The notes: generated from the sequence alone by a model not told the origin. DNA of 64,000 nucleotides from Limnomonas spitsbergensis (GCA_037349105.1 JAYJMM010000114.1:3215501-3279500); one strand, 5' to 3'; positions 1-11,692 are shown, counted from the stretch's first letter. Translations and numbers: made by a program.

Positions 1-514
1 TGCGGGCATCTGCAAGTGGGGAATCAGCAAGCTTCACTTTGTGACAGGCACCAGCAGCCAGAAGACCACCTTCAAGAACAAGAGGGGCCAGGTGGCCAGG
101 AATATCACCACAGAGGAGTATGAGGAGGTCGTGAAGGCGACATTCCTGCCTGAGGGACAGCGCCTCTTCACCCAGCACGACATTGCTACATGGTACCTTC
201 AGCAGGACAACGACCCTACTCACAGAGCAGCCATATCTGTGGTGAAGAGGTGGAACTCCCAGCGTGGCAGCAGCGTGGGCCTCCTCCAGAAGTGGCCTCC
301 CAACAGCCCGGACTTGAGTCCGATCGAGAACTTTTGGGGATATATGCAGGCCAAGATGGACGCTAAGGGCTGCAGAACTCTCCAGGAGTTTAAGGTATCC
401 CTGATCAAGGAGGTAGCAGCAGTACCCAAGGAGTACTTCTGTAAGCTGGTGGGCAGCATGCCCAAAAGGATCGTTGCATGCATGCGCAAGAAGGGCGACA
501 AGACAAAATATTGA
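1..514 (+). CDS. Tc1/mariner/IS630-type transposase, 3' part (5' end outside window)
   Basis: This is the C-terminal part of the transposase found complete at 1853-2962, entered mid-gene at the window edge. It retains the second catalytic aspartate (QQDND) and the glutamate region (SPDLSPIENFW), and ends in the same lysine-rich tail and TGA stop. Sequence is identical to the later copies, so it is presumably part of another full unit to the left. The enzyme would catalyse cut-and-paste transposition in the nucleus. Confidence 0.9.
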   Translation, partial: AGICKWGISKLHFVTGTSSQKTTFKNKRGQVARNITTEEYEEVVKATFLPEGQRLFTQHDIATWYLQQDNDPTHRAAISVVKRWNSQRGSSVGLLQKWPPNSPDLSPIENFWGYMQAKMDAKGCRTLQEFKVSLIKEVAAVPKEYFCKLVGSMPKRIVACMRKKGDKTKY

Positions 515-1650
515 AAATTCTTGCCACCCGCCGCTACAGCACAGGGCGGGTCATATGTATCGTAAAAACGTGGACAGGCCCAGCAGTGCAAGGAGGTGAG
601 GTCGAGACTTGATATCAGTTACACATTGACTGTGCTCTAACCTGATTGCTAGCAGTGCACTAATACTGGTAGGCACCAACTGTCCCTTGAGATAATCAAA
701 CGCAAACACAATGGGCTTAAGGAGTCCACTTGACAGAATCACCAACTCCAATAAATTTATGTTTTGAGATAACTTGGCCATGCTGAGGGGCCTGCCTCTA
801 ATTTTTTGAGGATGTTATATTGCAGTGCTGGCCTCCATATCTGAAGTATTACCTGCTGTACAGCCTAGGGTTGTGACTCTGAAACCACCAGTGCTGTTTT
901 TTTCCATCCTCTCGCAAAACCAGTCCTCGGCAGATCTGGCTGGCTCAGCTCAGATAAGAAGGGGAGCCTGGAATAAAGGACATGGAAATCAAGATGTGTG
1001 AATAAAGAGTGGATACCTGACTTGAGGCATTCTGGAACTCAGTGGCAGTGATATGGGAGCTTGCATGGCCGAGGGGCTGCATGGGGCAAGGGGCATGGCT
1101 TCCTGACAAGCCACCTTTGCCCCAAATTTGCAGCCTCTGGAGTTGGGAATGGTGCACAAATTTGGTGAGCAGTCTTAATGAGCTACTCTCAGGCTCTCTG
1201 AATCACCAGACATCATAGCAATCAGACAGGTATGGAGTGAATTCCAATCCATCAAAGACAGCCCTGATGTGGGCCACATGGAAGGCCATATCTGCATGTT
1301 GGATTGGCCAAATGACCCAGGGAAGGTGGCAATGCCTCCGTCTATGGCCCACCTACACCCACTTAAGGTTCTACCTTAACCGGGTTTTGGCCACTTTTCA
1401 GGCTCAGCCGCCGCAAGGTTGGTACCCAACGGGGCAGTTTTTGGCATCCAACTGCCATTCGGATTCAAATGATACCCCAACAGACCTCAATAAACCGTGT
1501 ATGGCAAGCTGATTACAGCACTTGACGATGTAGCAGCACACCAGGTCGATCGAGGCAGTTCCTAGAGAGATTACTTCAAATTGCAGTTGGTACTGCTAGT
1601 GTGAACCAGGTTGGGACGGCAGGTCAAACCTCAGTACCCCTAAAACGTGT

Positions 1651-3010
1651 CGATACATCTGACCCGCCCTGTACCCGGAAGAAAAGCTCGCAGGTCTTGA
1701 ACATCATCAGTGGGACCAGGACCATGCACACACCTGGTGGGCATGCCCTAGGGAAGTGCAACACCCACGCAAAGCGAAATAAGACCTGGCTACTCAAGAG
1801 CACAAAATTGGCATCCCTAAAATTATTGCATTTCAGGGCCTCATTTGCTCCCATGGGGCTCACCTCTGAAGAACTCCGTTGGGCTATCGTAACGAGGTGG
1901 AATGAGAACCACGACATCTCCAAGACAGCTAGGCAGCTTGGACTGTCCGACAGGGTTGTGGAGCACTGGGTGCAGCGATATAAAGATTCCGGAGCTGTCC
2001 ACGTCGCGCCAAAGTCCGGCAAGAAGAGGATCCTCAGCCCAGAGGCGGAGTCCCGGGCCTATGACCTGCTGCTGAGCAACCAGCATGGTGGTGCAAAAAC
2101 AGTTGCGCAGGAGCTTGGGACATTAGGCTTGGTCACCAGGCCAGTGGGGAAGAAGACTGTCATTCGAGCAGCCCGGAGGCACGCATCGGAGATGGGAACA
2201 AAATTGAGGGTTCTGCGGGGTGCGCCTAGGAAGCAGCTTTCGGGGTCAACTCGACAGAAGCGGCTGGACTTCTGCAAAGCCAGCAAGGGAAGGGACTGGA
2301 GCCACGTCCTCTTCACCGACCGGAAGAAGTTTCCATTTACCTACCCAGGGGTGAAGGTGCAGCCTGTGTCCTGGGGCGTGGAGGGTGAGGGTGAGAGAGC
2401 GGTACGTGAGGCAGCCTCTCCAAATCACCCCCTGGTCCTCAACGTGTATGCGGGCATCTGCAAGTGGGGAATCAGCAAGCTTCACTTTGTGACAGGCACC
2501 AGCAGCCAGAAGACCACCTTCAAGAACAAGAGGGGCCAGGTGGCCAGGAATATCACCACAGAGGAGTATGAGGAGGTCGTGAAGGCGACATTCCTGCCTG
2601 AGGGACAGCGCCTCTTCACCCAGCACGACATTGCTACATGGTACCTTCAGCAGGACAACGACCCTACTCACAGAGCAGCCATATCTGTGGTGAAGAGGTG
2701 GAACTCCCAGCGTGGCAGCAGCGTGGGCCTCCTCCAGAAGTGGCCTCCCAACAGCCCGGACTTGAGTCCGATCGAGAACTTTTGGGGATATATGCAGGCC
2801 AAGATGGACGCTAAGGGCTGCAGAACTCTCCAGGAGTTTAAGGTATCCCTGATCAAGGAGGTAGCAGCAGTACCCAAGGAGTACTTCTGTAAGCTGGTGG
2901 GCAGCATGCCCAAAAGGATCGTTGCATGCATGCGCAAGAAGGGCGACAAGACAAAATATTGAAAATTCTTGCCACCCGCCGCTACAGCACAGGGCGGGTC
3001 ATATGTATCG
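1651..3010 (+). mobile_element. Tc1/mariner-like element, copy A
   Basis: The transposase gene is bracketed by inverted repeats of about 22 bp at 1651-1672 and 2989-3010, with one mismatch; both read CGATACAT..TGACCCGCCCTGT going inward. Just outside, left TAAAACGTG and right TAAAAACGTG form a near direct repeat. A classical TA target duplication is not evident, so the outer boundary is uncertain. Family assignment rests on the transposase, not on the termini. Confidence 0.75.
1853..2962 (+). CDS. Tc1/mariner/IS630-type DDE transposase, copy A
   Basis: I start at the ATG at 1853 (about 369 residues), where the recognisable domain begins; the frame is open upstream to 1601 but the N-terminal 84 codons look non-coding. 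An N-terminal helix-turn-helix (STARQLGLSDRVVEHWVQRY-like) with a GKKR linker is followed by a DDE catalytic domain: D156 in FTDRKKF, D268 in QQDND, E308 in PIENFW. The spacing of the last two is 39 residues, so it is DD39E by count rather than the common DD34E. The usual TDE at the first aspartate is TDR here. The frame is intact and could be active. Confidence 0.9.
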   Translation: MGLTSEELRWAIVTRWNENHDISKTARQLGLSDRVVEHWVQRYKDSGAVHVAPKSGKKRILSPEAESRAYDLLLSNQHGGAKTVAQELGTLGLVTRPVGKKTVIRAARRHASEMGTKLRVLRGAPRKQLSGSTRQKRLDFCKASKGRDWSHVLFTDRKKFPFTYPGVKVQPVSWGVEGEGERAVREAASPNHPLVLNVYAGICKWGISKLHFVTGTSSQKTTFKNKRGQVARNITTEEYEEVVKATFLPEGQRLFTQHDIATWYLQQDNDPTHRAAISVVKRWNSQRGSSVGLLQKWPPNSPDLSPIENFWGYMQAKMDAKGCRTLQEFKVSLIKEVAAVPKEYFCKLVGSMPKRIVACMRKKGDKTKY

Positions 3011-4098
3011 TAAAAACGTGGACAGGCCCAGCAGTGCAAGGAGGTGAGGTCGAGACTTGATATCAGTTACACATTGACTGTGCTCTAACCTGATTGCTAG
3101 CAGTGCACTAATACTGGTAGGCACCAACTGTCCCTTGAGATAATCAAACGCAAACACAATGGGCTTAAGGAGTCCACTTGACAGAATCACCAACTCCAAT
3201 AAATTTATGTTTTGAGATAACTTGGCCATGCTGAGGGGCCTGCCTCTAATTTTTTGAGGATGTTATATTGCAGTGCTGGCCTCCATATCTGAAGTATTAC
3301 CTGCTGTACAGCCTAGGGTTGTGACTCTGAAACCACCAGTGCTGTTTTTTTCCATCCTCTCGCAAAACCAGTCCTCGGCAGATCTGGCTGGCTCAGCTCA
3401 GATAAGAAGGGGAGCCTGGAATAAAGGACATGGAAATCAAGATGTGTGAATAAAGAGTGGATACCTGACTTGAGGCATTCTGGAACTCAGTGGCAGTGAT
3501 ATGGGAGCTTGCATGGCCGAGGGGCTGCATGGGGCAAGGGGCATGGCTTCCTGACAAGCCACCTTTGCCCCAAATTTGCAGCCTCTGGAGTTGGGAATGG
3601 TGCACAAATTTGGTGAGCAGTCTTAATGAGCTACTCTCAGGCTCTCTGAATCACCAGACATCATAGCAATCAGACAGGTATGGAGTGAATTCCAATCCAT
3701 CAAAGACAGCCCTGATGTGGGCCACATGGAAGGCCATATCTGCATGTTGGATTGGCCAAATGACCCAGGGAAGGTGGCAATGCCTCCGTCTATGGCCCAC
3801 CTACACCCACTTAAGGTTCTACCTTAACCGGGTTTTGGCCACTTTTCAGGCTCAGCCGCCGCAAGGTTGGTACCCAACGGGGCAGTTTTTGGCATCCAAC
3901 TGCCATTCGGATTCAAATGATACCCCAACAGACCTCAATAAACCGTGTATGGCAAGCTGATTACAGCACTTGACGATGTAGCAGCACACCAGGTCGATCG
4001 AGGCAGTTCCTAGAGAGATTACTTCAAATTGCAGTTGGTACTGCTAGTGTGAACCAGGTTGGGACGGCAGGTCAAACCTCAGTACCCCTAAAACGTGT
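3011..4098. other. Spacer between array elements (also 563-1650, 5459-6546, 7907-8988)
   Basis: About 1088 bp repeated between transposons. I find no convincing coding sequence; short open frames here show no recognisable motif. It contains a small dyad, TTAAGG-TTCTA-CCTTAA, near 3809-3825; in the last unit a 6-bp deletion removes one arm. Confidence 0.7.
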
Positions 4099-5458
4099 CG
4101 ATACATCTGACCCGCCCTGTACCCGGAAGAAAAGCTCGCAGGTCTTGAACATCATCAGTGGGACCAGGACCATGCACACACCTGGTGGGCATGCCCTAGG
4201 GAAGTGCAACACCCACGCAAAGCGAAATAAGACCTGGCTACTCAAGAGCACAAAATTGGCATCCCTAAAATTATTGCATTTCAGGGCCTCATTTGCTCCC
4301 ATGGGGCTCACCTCTGAAGAACTCCGTTGGGCTATCGTAACGAGGTGGAATGAGAACCACGACATCTCCAAGACAGCTAGGCAGCTTGGACTGTCCGACA
4401 GGGTTGTGGAGCACTGGGTGCAGCGATATAAAGATTCCGGAGCTGTCCACGTCGCGCCAAAGTCCGGCAAGAAGAGGATCCTCAGCCCAGAGGCGGAGTC
4501 CCGGGCCTATGACCTGCTGCTGAGCAACCAGCATGGTGGTGCAAAAACAGTTGCGCAGGAGCTTGGGACATTAGGCTTGGTCACCAGGCCAGTGGGGAAG
4601 AAGACTGTCATTCGAGCAGCCCGGAGGCACGCATCGGAGATGGGAACAAAATTGAGGGTTCTGCGGGGTGCGCCTAGGAAGCAGCTTTCGGGGTCAACTC
4701 GACAGAAGCGGCTGGACTTCTGCAAAGCCAGCAAGGGAAGGGACTGGAGCCACGTCCTCTTCACCGACCGGAAGAAGTTTCCATTTACCTACCCAGGGGT
4801 GAAGGTGCAGCCTGTGTCCTGGGGCGTGGAGGGTGAGGGTGAGAGAGCGGTACGTGAGGCAGCCTCTCCAAATCACCCCCTGGTCCTCAACGTGTATGCG
4901 GGCATCTGCAAGTGGGGAATCAGCAAGCTTCACTTTGTGACAGGCACCAGCAGCCAGAAGACCACCTTCAAGAACAAGAGGGGCCAGGTGGCCAGGAATA
5001 TCACCACAGAGGAGTATGAGGAGGTCGTGAAGGCGACATTCCTGCCTGAGGGACAGCGCCTCTTCACCCAGCACGACATTGCTACATGGTACCTTCAGCA
5101 GGACAACGACCCTACTCACAGAGCAGCCATATCTGTGGTGAAGAGGTGGAACTCCCAGCGTGGCAGCAGCGTGGGCCTCCTCCAGAAGTGGCCTCCCAAC
5201 AGCCCGGACTTGAGTCCGATCGAGAACTTTTGGGGATATATGCAGGCCAAGATGGACGCTAAGGGCTGCAGAACTCTCCAGGAGTTTAAGGTATCCCTGA
5301 TCAAGGAGGTAGCAGCAGTACCCAAGGAGTACTTCTGTAAGCTGGTGGGCAGCATGCCCAAAAGGATCGTTGCATGCATGCGCAAGAAGGGCGACAAGAC
5401 AAAATATTGAAAATTCTTGCCACCCGCCGCTACAGCACAGGGCGGGTCATATGTATCG
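4099..5458 (+). mobile_element. Tc1/mariner-like element, copy B
   Basis: Second complete element of the array, exactly 2448 bp after copy A, with the same inverted repeats at 4099-4120 and 5437-5458. No differences from copy A were seen. Confidence 0.75.
4301..5410 (+). CDS. Tc1/mariner/IS630-type DDE transposase, copy B
   Basis: The protein is identical to copy A: helix-turn-helix, then the D, D and E catalytic residues with 39 residues between the last two. The start at the ATG at 4301 is chosen for the same reason. Perfect identity between copies means either very recent amplification, gene conversion, or an assembly duplication. Confidence 0.9.
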   Translation: MGLTSEELRWAIVTRWNENHDISKTARQLGLSDRVVEHWVQRYKDSGAVHVAPKSGKKRILSPEAESRAYDLLLSNQHGGAKTVAQELGTLGLVTRPVGKKTVIRAARRHASEMGTKLRVLRGAPRKQLSGSTRQKRLDFCKASKGRDWSHVLFTDRKKFPFTYPGVKVQPVSWGVEGEGERAVREAASPNHPLVLNVYAGICKWGISKLHFVTGTSSQKTTFKNKRGQVARNITTEEYEEVVKATFLPEGQRLFTQHDIATWYLQQDNDPTHRAAISVVKRWNSQRGSSVGLLQKWPPNSPDLSPIENFWGYMQAKMDAKGCRTLQEFKVSLIKEVAAVPKEYFCKLVGSMPKRIVACMRKKGDKTKY

Positions 5459-6546
5459 TAAAAACGTGGACAGGCCCAGCAGTGCAAGGAGGTGAGGTCG
5501 AGACTTGATATCAGTTACACATTGACTGTGCTCTAACCTGATTGCTAGCAGTGCACTAATACTGGTAGGCACCAACTGTCCCTTGAGATAATCAAACGCA
5601 AACACAATGGGCTTAAGGAGTCCACTTGACAGAATCACCAACTCCAATAAATTTATGTTTTGAGATAACTTGGCCATGCTGAGGGGCCTGCCTCTAATTT
5701 TTTGAGGATGTTATATTGCAGTGCTGGCCTCCATATCTGAAGTATTACCTGCTGTACAGCCTAGGGTTGTGACTCTGAAACCACCAGTGCTGTTTTTTTC
5801 CATCCTCTCGCAAAACCAGTCCTCGGCAGATCTGGCTGGCTCAGCTCAGATAAGAAGGGGAGCCTGGAATAAAGGACATGGAAATCAAGATGTGTGAATA
5901 AAGAGTGGATACCTGACTTGAGGCATTCTGGAACTCAGTGGCAGTGATATGGGAGCTTGCATGGCCGAGGGGCTGCATGGGGCAAGGGGCATGGCTTCCT
6001 GACAAGCCACCTTTGCCCCAAATTTGCAGCCTCTGGAGTTGGGAATGGTGCACAAATTTGGTGAGCAGTCTTAATGAGCTACTCTCAGGCTCTCTGAATC
6101 ACCAGACATCATAGCAATCAGACAGGTATGGAGTGAATTCCAATCCATCAAAGACAGCCCTGATGTGGGCCACATGGAAGGCCATATCTGCATGTTGGAT
6201 TGGCCAAATGACCCAGGGAAGGTGGCAATGCCTCCGTCTATGGCCCACCTACACCCACTTAAGGTTCTACCTTAACCGGGTTTTGGCCACTTTTCAGGCT
6301 CAGCCGCCGCAAGGTTGGTACCCAACGGGGCAGTTTTTGGCATCCAACTGCCATTCGGATTCAAATGATACCCCAACAGACCTCAATAAACCGTGTATGG
6401 CAAGCTGATTACAGCACTTGACGATGTAGCAGCACACCAGGTCGATCGAGGCAGTTCCTAGAGAGATTACTTCAAATTGCAGTTGGTACTGCTAGTGTGA
6501 ACCAGGTTGGGACGGCAGGTCAAACCTCAGTACCCCTAAAACGTGT

Positions 6547-7906
6547 CGATACATCTGACCCGCCCTGTACCCGGAAGAAAAGCTCGCAGGTCTTGAACAT
6601 CATCAGTGGGACCAGGACCATGCACACACCTGGTGGGCATGCCCTAGGGAAGTGCAACACCCACGCAAAGCGAAATAAGACCTGGCTACTCAAGAGCACA
6701 AAATTGGCATCCCTAAAATTATTGCATTTCAGGGCCTCATTTGCTCCCATGGGGCTCACCTCTGAAGAACTCCGTTGGGCTATCGTAACGAGGTGGAATG
6801 AGAACCACGACATCTCCAAGACAGCTAGGCAGCTTGGACTGTCCGACAGGGTTGTGGAGCACTGGGTGCAGCGATATAAAGATTCCGGAGCTGTCCACGT
6901 CGCGCCAAAGTCCGGCAAGAAGAGGATCCTCAGCCCAGAGGCGGAGTCCCGGGCCTATGACCTGCTGCTGAGCAACCAGCATGGTGGTGCAAAAACAGTT
7001 GCGCAGGAGCTTGGGACATTAGGCTTGGTCACCAGGCCAGTGGGGAAGAAGACTGTCATTCGAGCAGCCCGGAGGCACGCATCGGAGATGGGAACAAAAT
7101 TGAGGGTTCTGCGGGGTGCGCCTAGGAAGCAGCTTTCGGGGTCAACTCGACAGAAGCGGCTGGACTTCTGCAAAGCCAGCAAGGGAAGGGACTGGAGCCA
7201 CGTCCTCTTCACCGACCGGAAGAAGTTTCCATTTACCTACCCAGGGGTGAAGGTGCAGCCTGTGTCCTGGGGCGTGGAGGGTGAGGGTGAGAGAGCGGTA
7301 CGTGAGGCAGCCTCTCCAAATCACCCCCTGGTCCTCAACGTGTATGCGGGCATCTGCAAGTGGGGAATCAGCAAGCTTCACTTTGTGACAGGCACCAGCA
7401 GCCAGAAGACCACCTTCAAGAACAAGAGGGGCCAGGTGGCCAGGAATATCACCACAGAGGAGTATGAGGAGGTCGTGAAGGCGACATTCCTGCCTGAGGG
7501 ACAGCGCCTCTTCACCCAGCACGACATTGCTACATGGTACCTTCAGCAGGACAACGACCCTACTCACAGAGCAGCCATATCTGTGGTGAAGAGGTGGAAC
7601 TCCCAGCGTGGCAGCAGCGTGGGCCTCCTCCAGAAGTGGCCTCCCAACAGCCCGGACTTGAGTCCGATCGAGAACTTTTGGGGATATATGCAGGCCAAGA
7701 TGGACGCTAAGGGCTGCAGAACTCTCCAGGAGTTTAAGGTATCCCTGATCAAGGAGGTAGCAGCAGTACCCAAGGAGTACTTCTGTAAGCTGGTGGGCAG
7801 CATGCCCAAAAGGATCGTTGCATGCATGCGCAAGAAGGGCGACAAGACAAAATATTGAAAATTCTTGCCACCCGCCGCTACAGCACAGGGCGGGTCATAT
7901 GTATCG
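6547..7906 (+). mobile_element. Tc1/mariner-like element, copy C
   Basis: Third complete element, again offset by 2448 bp, with inverted repeats at 6547-6568 and 7885-7906. It is the last copy with a transposase; the following unit contains only spacer and one inverted-repeat copy. Confidence 0.75.
6749..7858 (+). CDS. Tc1/mariner/IS630-type DDE transposase, copy C
   Basis: Same intact protein as copies A and B, with all three catalytic positions and the helix-turn-helix. It is the copy closest to the array's right edge. Confidence 0.9.
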   Translation: MGLTSEELRWAIVTRWNENHDISKTARQLGLSDRVVEHWVQRYKDSGAVHVAPKSGKKRILSPEAESRAYDLLLSNQHGGAKTVAQELGTLGLVTRPVGKKTVIRAARRHASEMGTKLRVLRGAPRKQLSGSTRQKRLDFCKASKGRDWSHVLFTDRKKFPFTYPGVKVQPVSWGVEGEGERAVREAASPNHPLVLNVYAGICKWGISKLHFVTGTSSQKTTFKNKRGQVARNITTEEYEEVVKATFLPEGQRLFTQHDIATWYLQQDNDPTHRAAISVVKRWNSQRGSSVGLLQKWPPNSPDLSPIENFWGYMQAKMDAKGCRTLQEFKVSLIKEVAAVPKEYFCKLVGSMPKRIVACMRKKGDKTKY

Positions 7907-8988
7907 TAAAAACGTGGACAGGCCCAGCAGTGCAAGGAGGTGAGGTCGAGACTTGATATCAGTTACACATTGACTGTGCTCTAACCTGATTGCTAGCAGT
8001 GCACTAATACTGGTAGGCACCAACTGTCCCTTGAGATAATCAAACGCAAACACAATGGGCTTAAGGAGTCCACTTGACAGAATCACCAACTCCAATAAAT
8101 TTATGTTTTGAGATAACTTGGCCATGCTGAGGGGCCTGCCTCTAATTTTTTGAGGATGTTATATTGCAGTGCTGGCCTCCATATCTGAAGTATTACCTGC
8201 TGTACAGCCTAGGGTTGTGACTCTGAAACCACCAGTGCTGTTTTTTTCCATCCTCTCGCAAAACCAGTCCTCGGCAGATCTGGCTGGCTCAGCTCAGATA
8301 AGAAGGGGAGCCTGGAATAAAGGACATGGAAATCAAGATGTGTGAATAAAGAGTGGATACCTGACTTGAGGCATTCTGGAACTCAGTGGCAGTGATATGG
8401 GAGCTTGCATGGCTGAGGGGCTGCATGGGGCAAGGGGCATGGCTTCCTGACAAGCCACCTTTGCCCCAAATTTGCAGCCTCTGGAGTTGGGAATGGTGCA
8501 AAAATTTGGTGAGCAGTCTTAATGAGCTACTCTCAGGCTCTCTGAATCACCAGACATCATAGCAATCAGACAGGTATGGAGTGAATTCCAATCCATCAAA
8601 GACAGCCCTGATGTGGGCCACATGGAAGGCCATATCTGCATGTTGGATTGGCCAAATGACCCAGGGAAGGTGGCAATGCCTCCGTCTATGGCCCACCTAC
8701 ACCCACTTCTACCTTAACCGGGTTTTGGCCACTTTTCAGGCTCAGCCGCCGCAAGGTTGGTACCCAACGGGGCAGTTTTTGGCATCCAACTGCCATTCGG
8801 ATTCAAATGATACCCCAACAGACCTCAATAAACCGTGTATGGCAAGCTGATTACAGCACTTGACGATGTAGCAACACACCAGGTCGATCGAGGCAGTTCC
8901 TAGAGAGATTACTTCAAATTGCAGTTGGTACTGCTAGTGTGAACCAGGTTGGGACGGCAGGTCAAACCTCAGTACCCCTAAAACGTGT

Positions 8989-9010
8989 CGATACATCTGA
9001 CCCGCCCTGT
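8989..9010 (+). repeat. Lone TIR copy marking the right end of the array
   Basis: This is the left inverted repeat that should open a fourth element, but the transposase part is missing. The match to the other units ends at the last base of the repeat (CCCTGT) and is followed by unrelated sequence starting TCGTGCAG. The array boundary therefore coincides with a TIR boundary. Confidence 0.85.
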
Positions 9011-11650
9011 TCGTGCAGAGGATGGTCGCGGCCGGATTTACGGCAATGCGGCCGTGATGCGTCCTAGATTCCAGTGCCTATCAAATCTCTTGACGAATCC
9101 TTGTCTTGAAGCATACATTTGTCCTACCGGTAATAGCGAGCACAATAGTCTAAACAGCTCACATTTCAACATGGTTGGATCCTCGACTTCAGTTCACAAA
9201 CGGCATTCCTGCCATGTTTCCAACTGCCCATGCTCAAATACGCTATTTTTAGTGAATTTACCCAGTGCATTCCCGGTGCCCTGTATACTGCTCCCGACCC
9301 ATTCCCGTTCGCAGGATGACGACAGTGGCGAACTGGACAACAATTGAATGCACGCATCCAGGCAAAAACAGGTACGTGTTTGACGAAGTGAAAGTCATGC
9401 TTACACAAGAACACCATGCATACGATATGCGACACGCACGCTGATCCCTACTGATCTCTTATGTGAAGGGTAATAGTGATCAGGTAATCAAGTTGCATCG
9501 AGGTGGGGACTGCCCGAGTCGGTAAGCGCCTTAGATTGCTGAGGTCGAGGTCAGGGCCCTAAGGTCGAGGTGAGGGCCATGAGGTCAGGGTCCGGGTTGT
9601 TATCCCATACCTGATCAAGGGCGGGGAAGCCCTCGGTCAGGTATGGGATAATAGCATCCCGGGCTGTTATCCCATACCTGACTGAGGGCTGCCCCATGAT
9701 AGCCGCTCCATGAGGCTGCTTTTATTGTTCGCTCTGTTGCCGCCTCATGCTGGCATTAAAAAGACCATGGTCTGGCCTGTATGTGCCATGGCATCATGGG
9801 ACCTTCATTTGACCTAAATTGATTTTCTGTTTTGCAGCTTAACTAACTGCCGCCTCGGGCACAAATACTATCCTGCCATTCCGGTATTCAATTCACTGGC
9901 ATTAATACACAAACCGCGCAGCAAACCCAGGACGCATGCTTGCACAAGCACACGACCCAGGCATACACCACAGACGAACATGTCCATGCCCTAGAGTTGA
10001 CGTTCCACCTCACCAATCGCAAATCTCTCTGTGCCAACAGTACATGTCACAACTCTATCGCTGGCTAAGTACGTGTTATTAATAATGCGTATCGAATTGC
10101 GCATAGAGAAGCGAAGCTGCAGCTGTCGGCCTGTCGCGTGACACCAGGGGACAGCGTGTCGACACCTTACGTCATCTGCTGTGAGATCCAGCCTTGGTAC
10201 GGTAGTTGAGGTTTCTCATTTCTGCACCTCGGCCTTGGAGGTCCGACAAGAGGAATATTTACCAATTAATTCAATTTATTTGCGCTGTAGTTCACAAAGT
10301 TTCTGGGACGTTCCAGAAACATCAGGCGGACGGACTGACAGACTGACTGACGGATACGGGGTGACTCTGGGGGCATCGCCCCCGCGACCTTCGGCCACCT
10401 GGGGTGGCTCTGCCGAAAAATGATATGCCTTACCGTAGGCACGCCCTGCACTTTTCGGCATCGGCTCTGGCACTGCTGAATTCTTATCGCTACTGAAAAA
10501 TCACTGCTAGAAGTTGTGATGTATATGTCGATTGCCTACATGGCGTGCCGATTCCGACCAAGCCGCCCAGCCCTCGGCTTGCTCCAACTCGCACGCTGAT
10601 CTTTGAGGTCCATTTCCGAGGTAAGTTAAGGGATCATGATAGGTATTGCGATGCCATCGGAGTTGCTATATTCTGAGTTCAACGCCTGCCACCACCGTCC
10701 TTCACCACCGCCTGCCTGCAGCCAGGCCTGCCTGCTAGGTTGGATTGGTGATAGGTGGAACTGTGGAAAGCTCGCTTCTCGCACACAGGAGCAGAATGGC
10801 ATACATTTCATAGAGCCAGAAAAAAACTATGTATTGTCCTTTGCTTGATCTCAGGCCTTGAGTCACGGAATTCAGCGCACCGAGCATCGGCACCGAGCAG
10901 TATTGTTTCGTGGTTTCATTGGTAAATTCTGTATGGCTATTTATCGGAAACGTAGCTTTGTTAACTGTCATAAACAATGAACTATTTTAAATAAAATAGG
11001 CGCGAACCCTATCCGGTTCTATGGTAACCAAATAATGATGCTGTCATTCGAGCTGCCATTAGGTATTTCCTGATTAATCTGGTGATGAGCGAGGGAGACT
11101 AACTTCCAACGAACCGGCGAACCAGGCGACATAGATACCCATTCTAAGGAGACCTTGTTGGGTTCAGTTGCACTTAAACCCTTGGTTATACCCTAGTGAA
11201 GCACTCACATGCAATTATAGTTATCCTTTCCATGGTTTCTTAAATTGCATCAGAAGGACATTATAAACCATGAAGTATAAGATTGCCGTGAGATCATGAC
11301 ATGAGAAGGCAAAGGCATCCCAAGTACTTATCAGGGGTCGGCAAATTTATATTAAGTGTATTTACCGGTAACTTAATATAGACTTTATACTATCAATTGA
11401 AACCGAGACTTGTTCGTTTTCAACGACACAGAATTCGAGAAAATTCGGAAATTGACGCTAAACGCGACAGTACGAATTCCCAGCTTATTTTAAGGGAAGC
11501 GCTCGTGTTCGCATCCAACGCTATGCAGTAAACTGTTTAGAATGCCTCTTAAAAACAGTTGAAACGATCGCTCGCTCTAGCGGATGGTAAGCAAATGCAC
11601 CATGGCAAGCAACTGCACCATGTGTGCCCGCGGATTTGTAGAATGAAATG
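9011..11650. other. Non-coding stretch after the array
   Basis: No exon with credible splice sites or motif was found here. The clearest structure is the hairpin group at 9600-9689. Short open frames near 10.2-10.5 kb and 10.6-10.9 kb lack recognisable domains. Confidence 0.5.
9600..9689. repeat. Hairpin plus third copy of the same arm
   Basis: A 23-bp arm at 9600-9622 (TTATCCCATACCTGA..) pairs with 9629-9651 with two mismatches across a 6-bp loop. A third, direct copy lies at 9667-9689. It resembles the terminal part of a small inverted-repeat element (MITE or fold-back), but no full element was delimited. Confidence 0.7.
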
Positions 11651-11692
11651 AACATGACTTCGCGATCTTGGAGCAACAAATACATCTGCATG

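Larger units (their letters stand above)
1..9010. repeat. Tandem array of a 2448-bp transposon-containing unit
   Basis: The same sequence recurs with a period of exactly 2448 bp: about 3.7 units starting at window position 1 and ending at 9010. Units 1-3 look identical by eye. The last, partial unit differs at a few points near 8413, 8500, 8707 (a 6-bp deletion) and 8873. Each full unit holds one transposase gene between inverted repeats (about 1360 bp) plus about 1090 bp of spacer. The left end lies outside the window. The right end falls exactly at the end of an inverted-repeat copy, after which unrelated DNA begins. Confidence 0.97.

Noticed and set aside
1624..3229. Antisense ORFs of 76-141 codons within each transposon unit
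   Set aside because: Shadows of the transposase or spacer; identical in each unit and without motifs.
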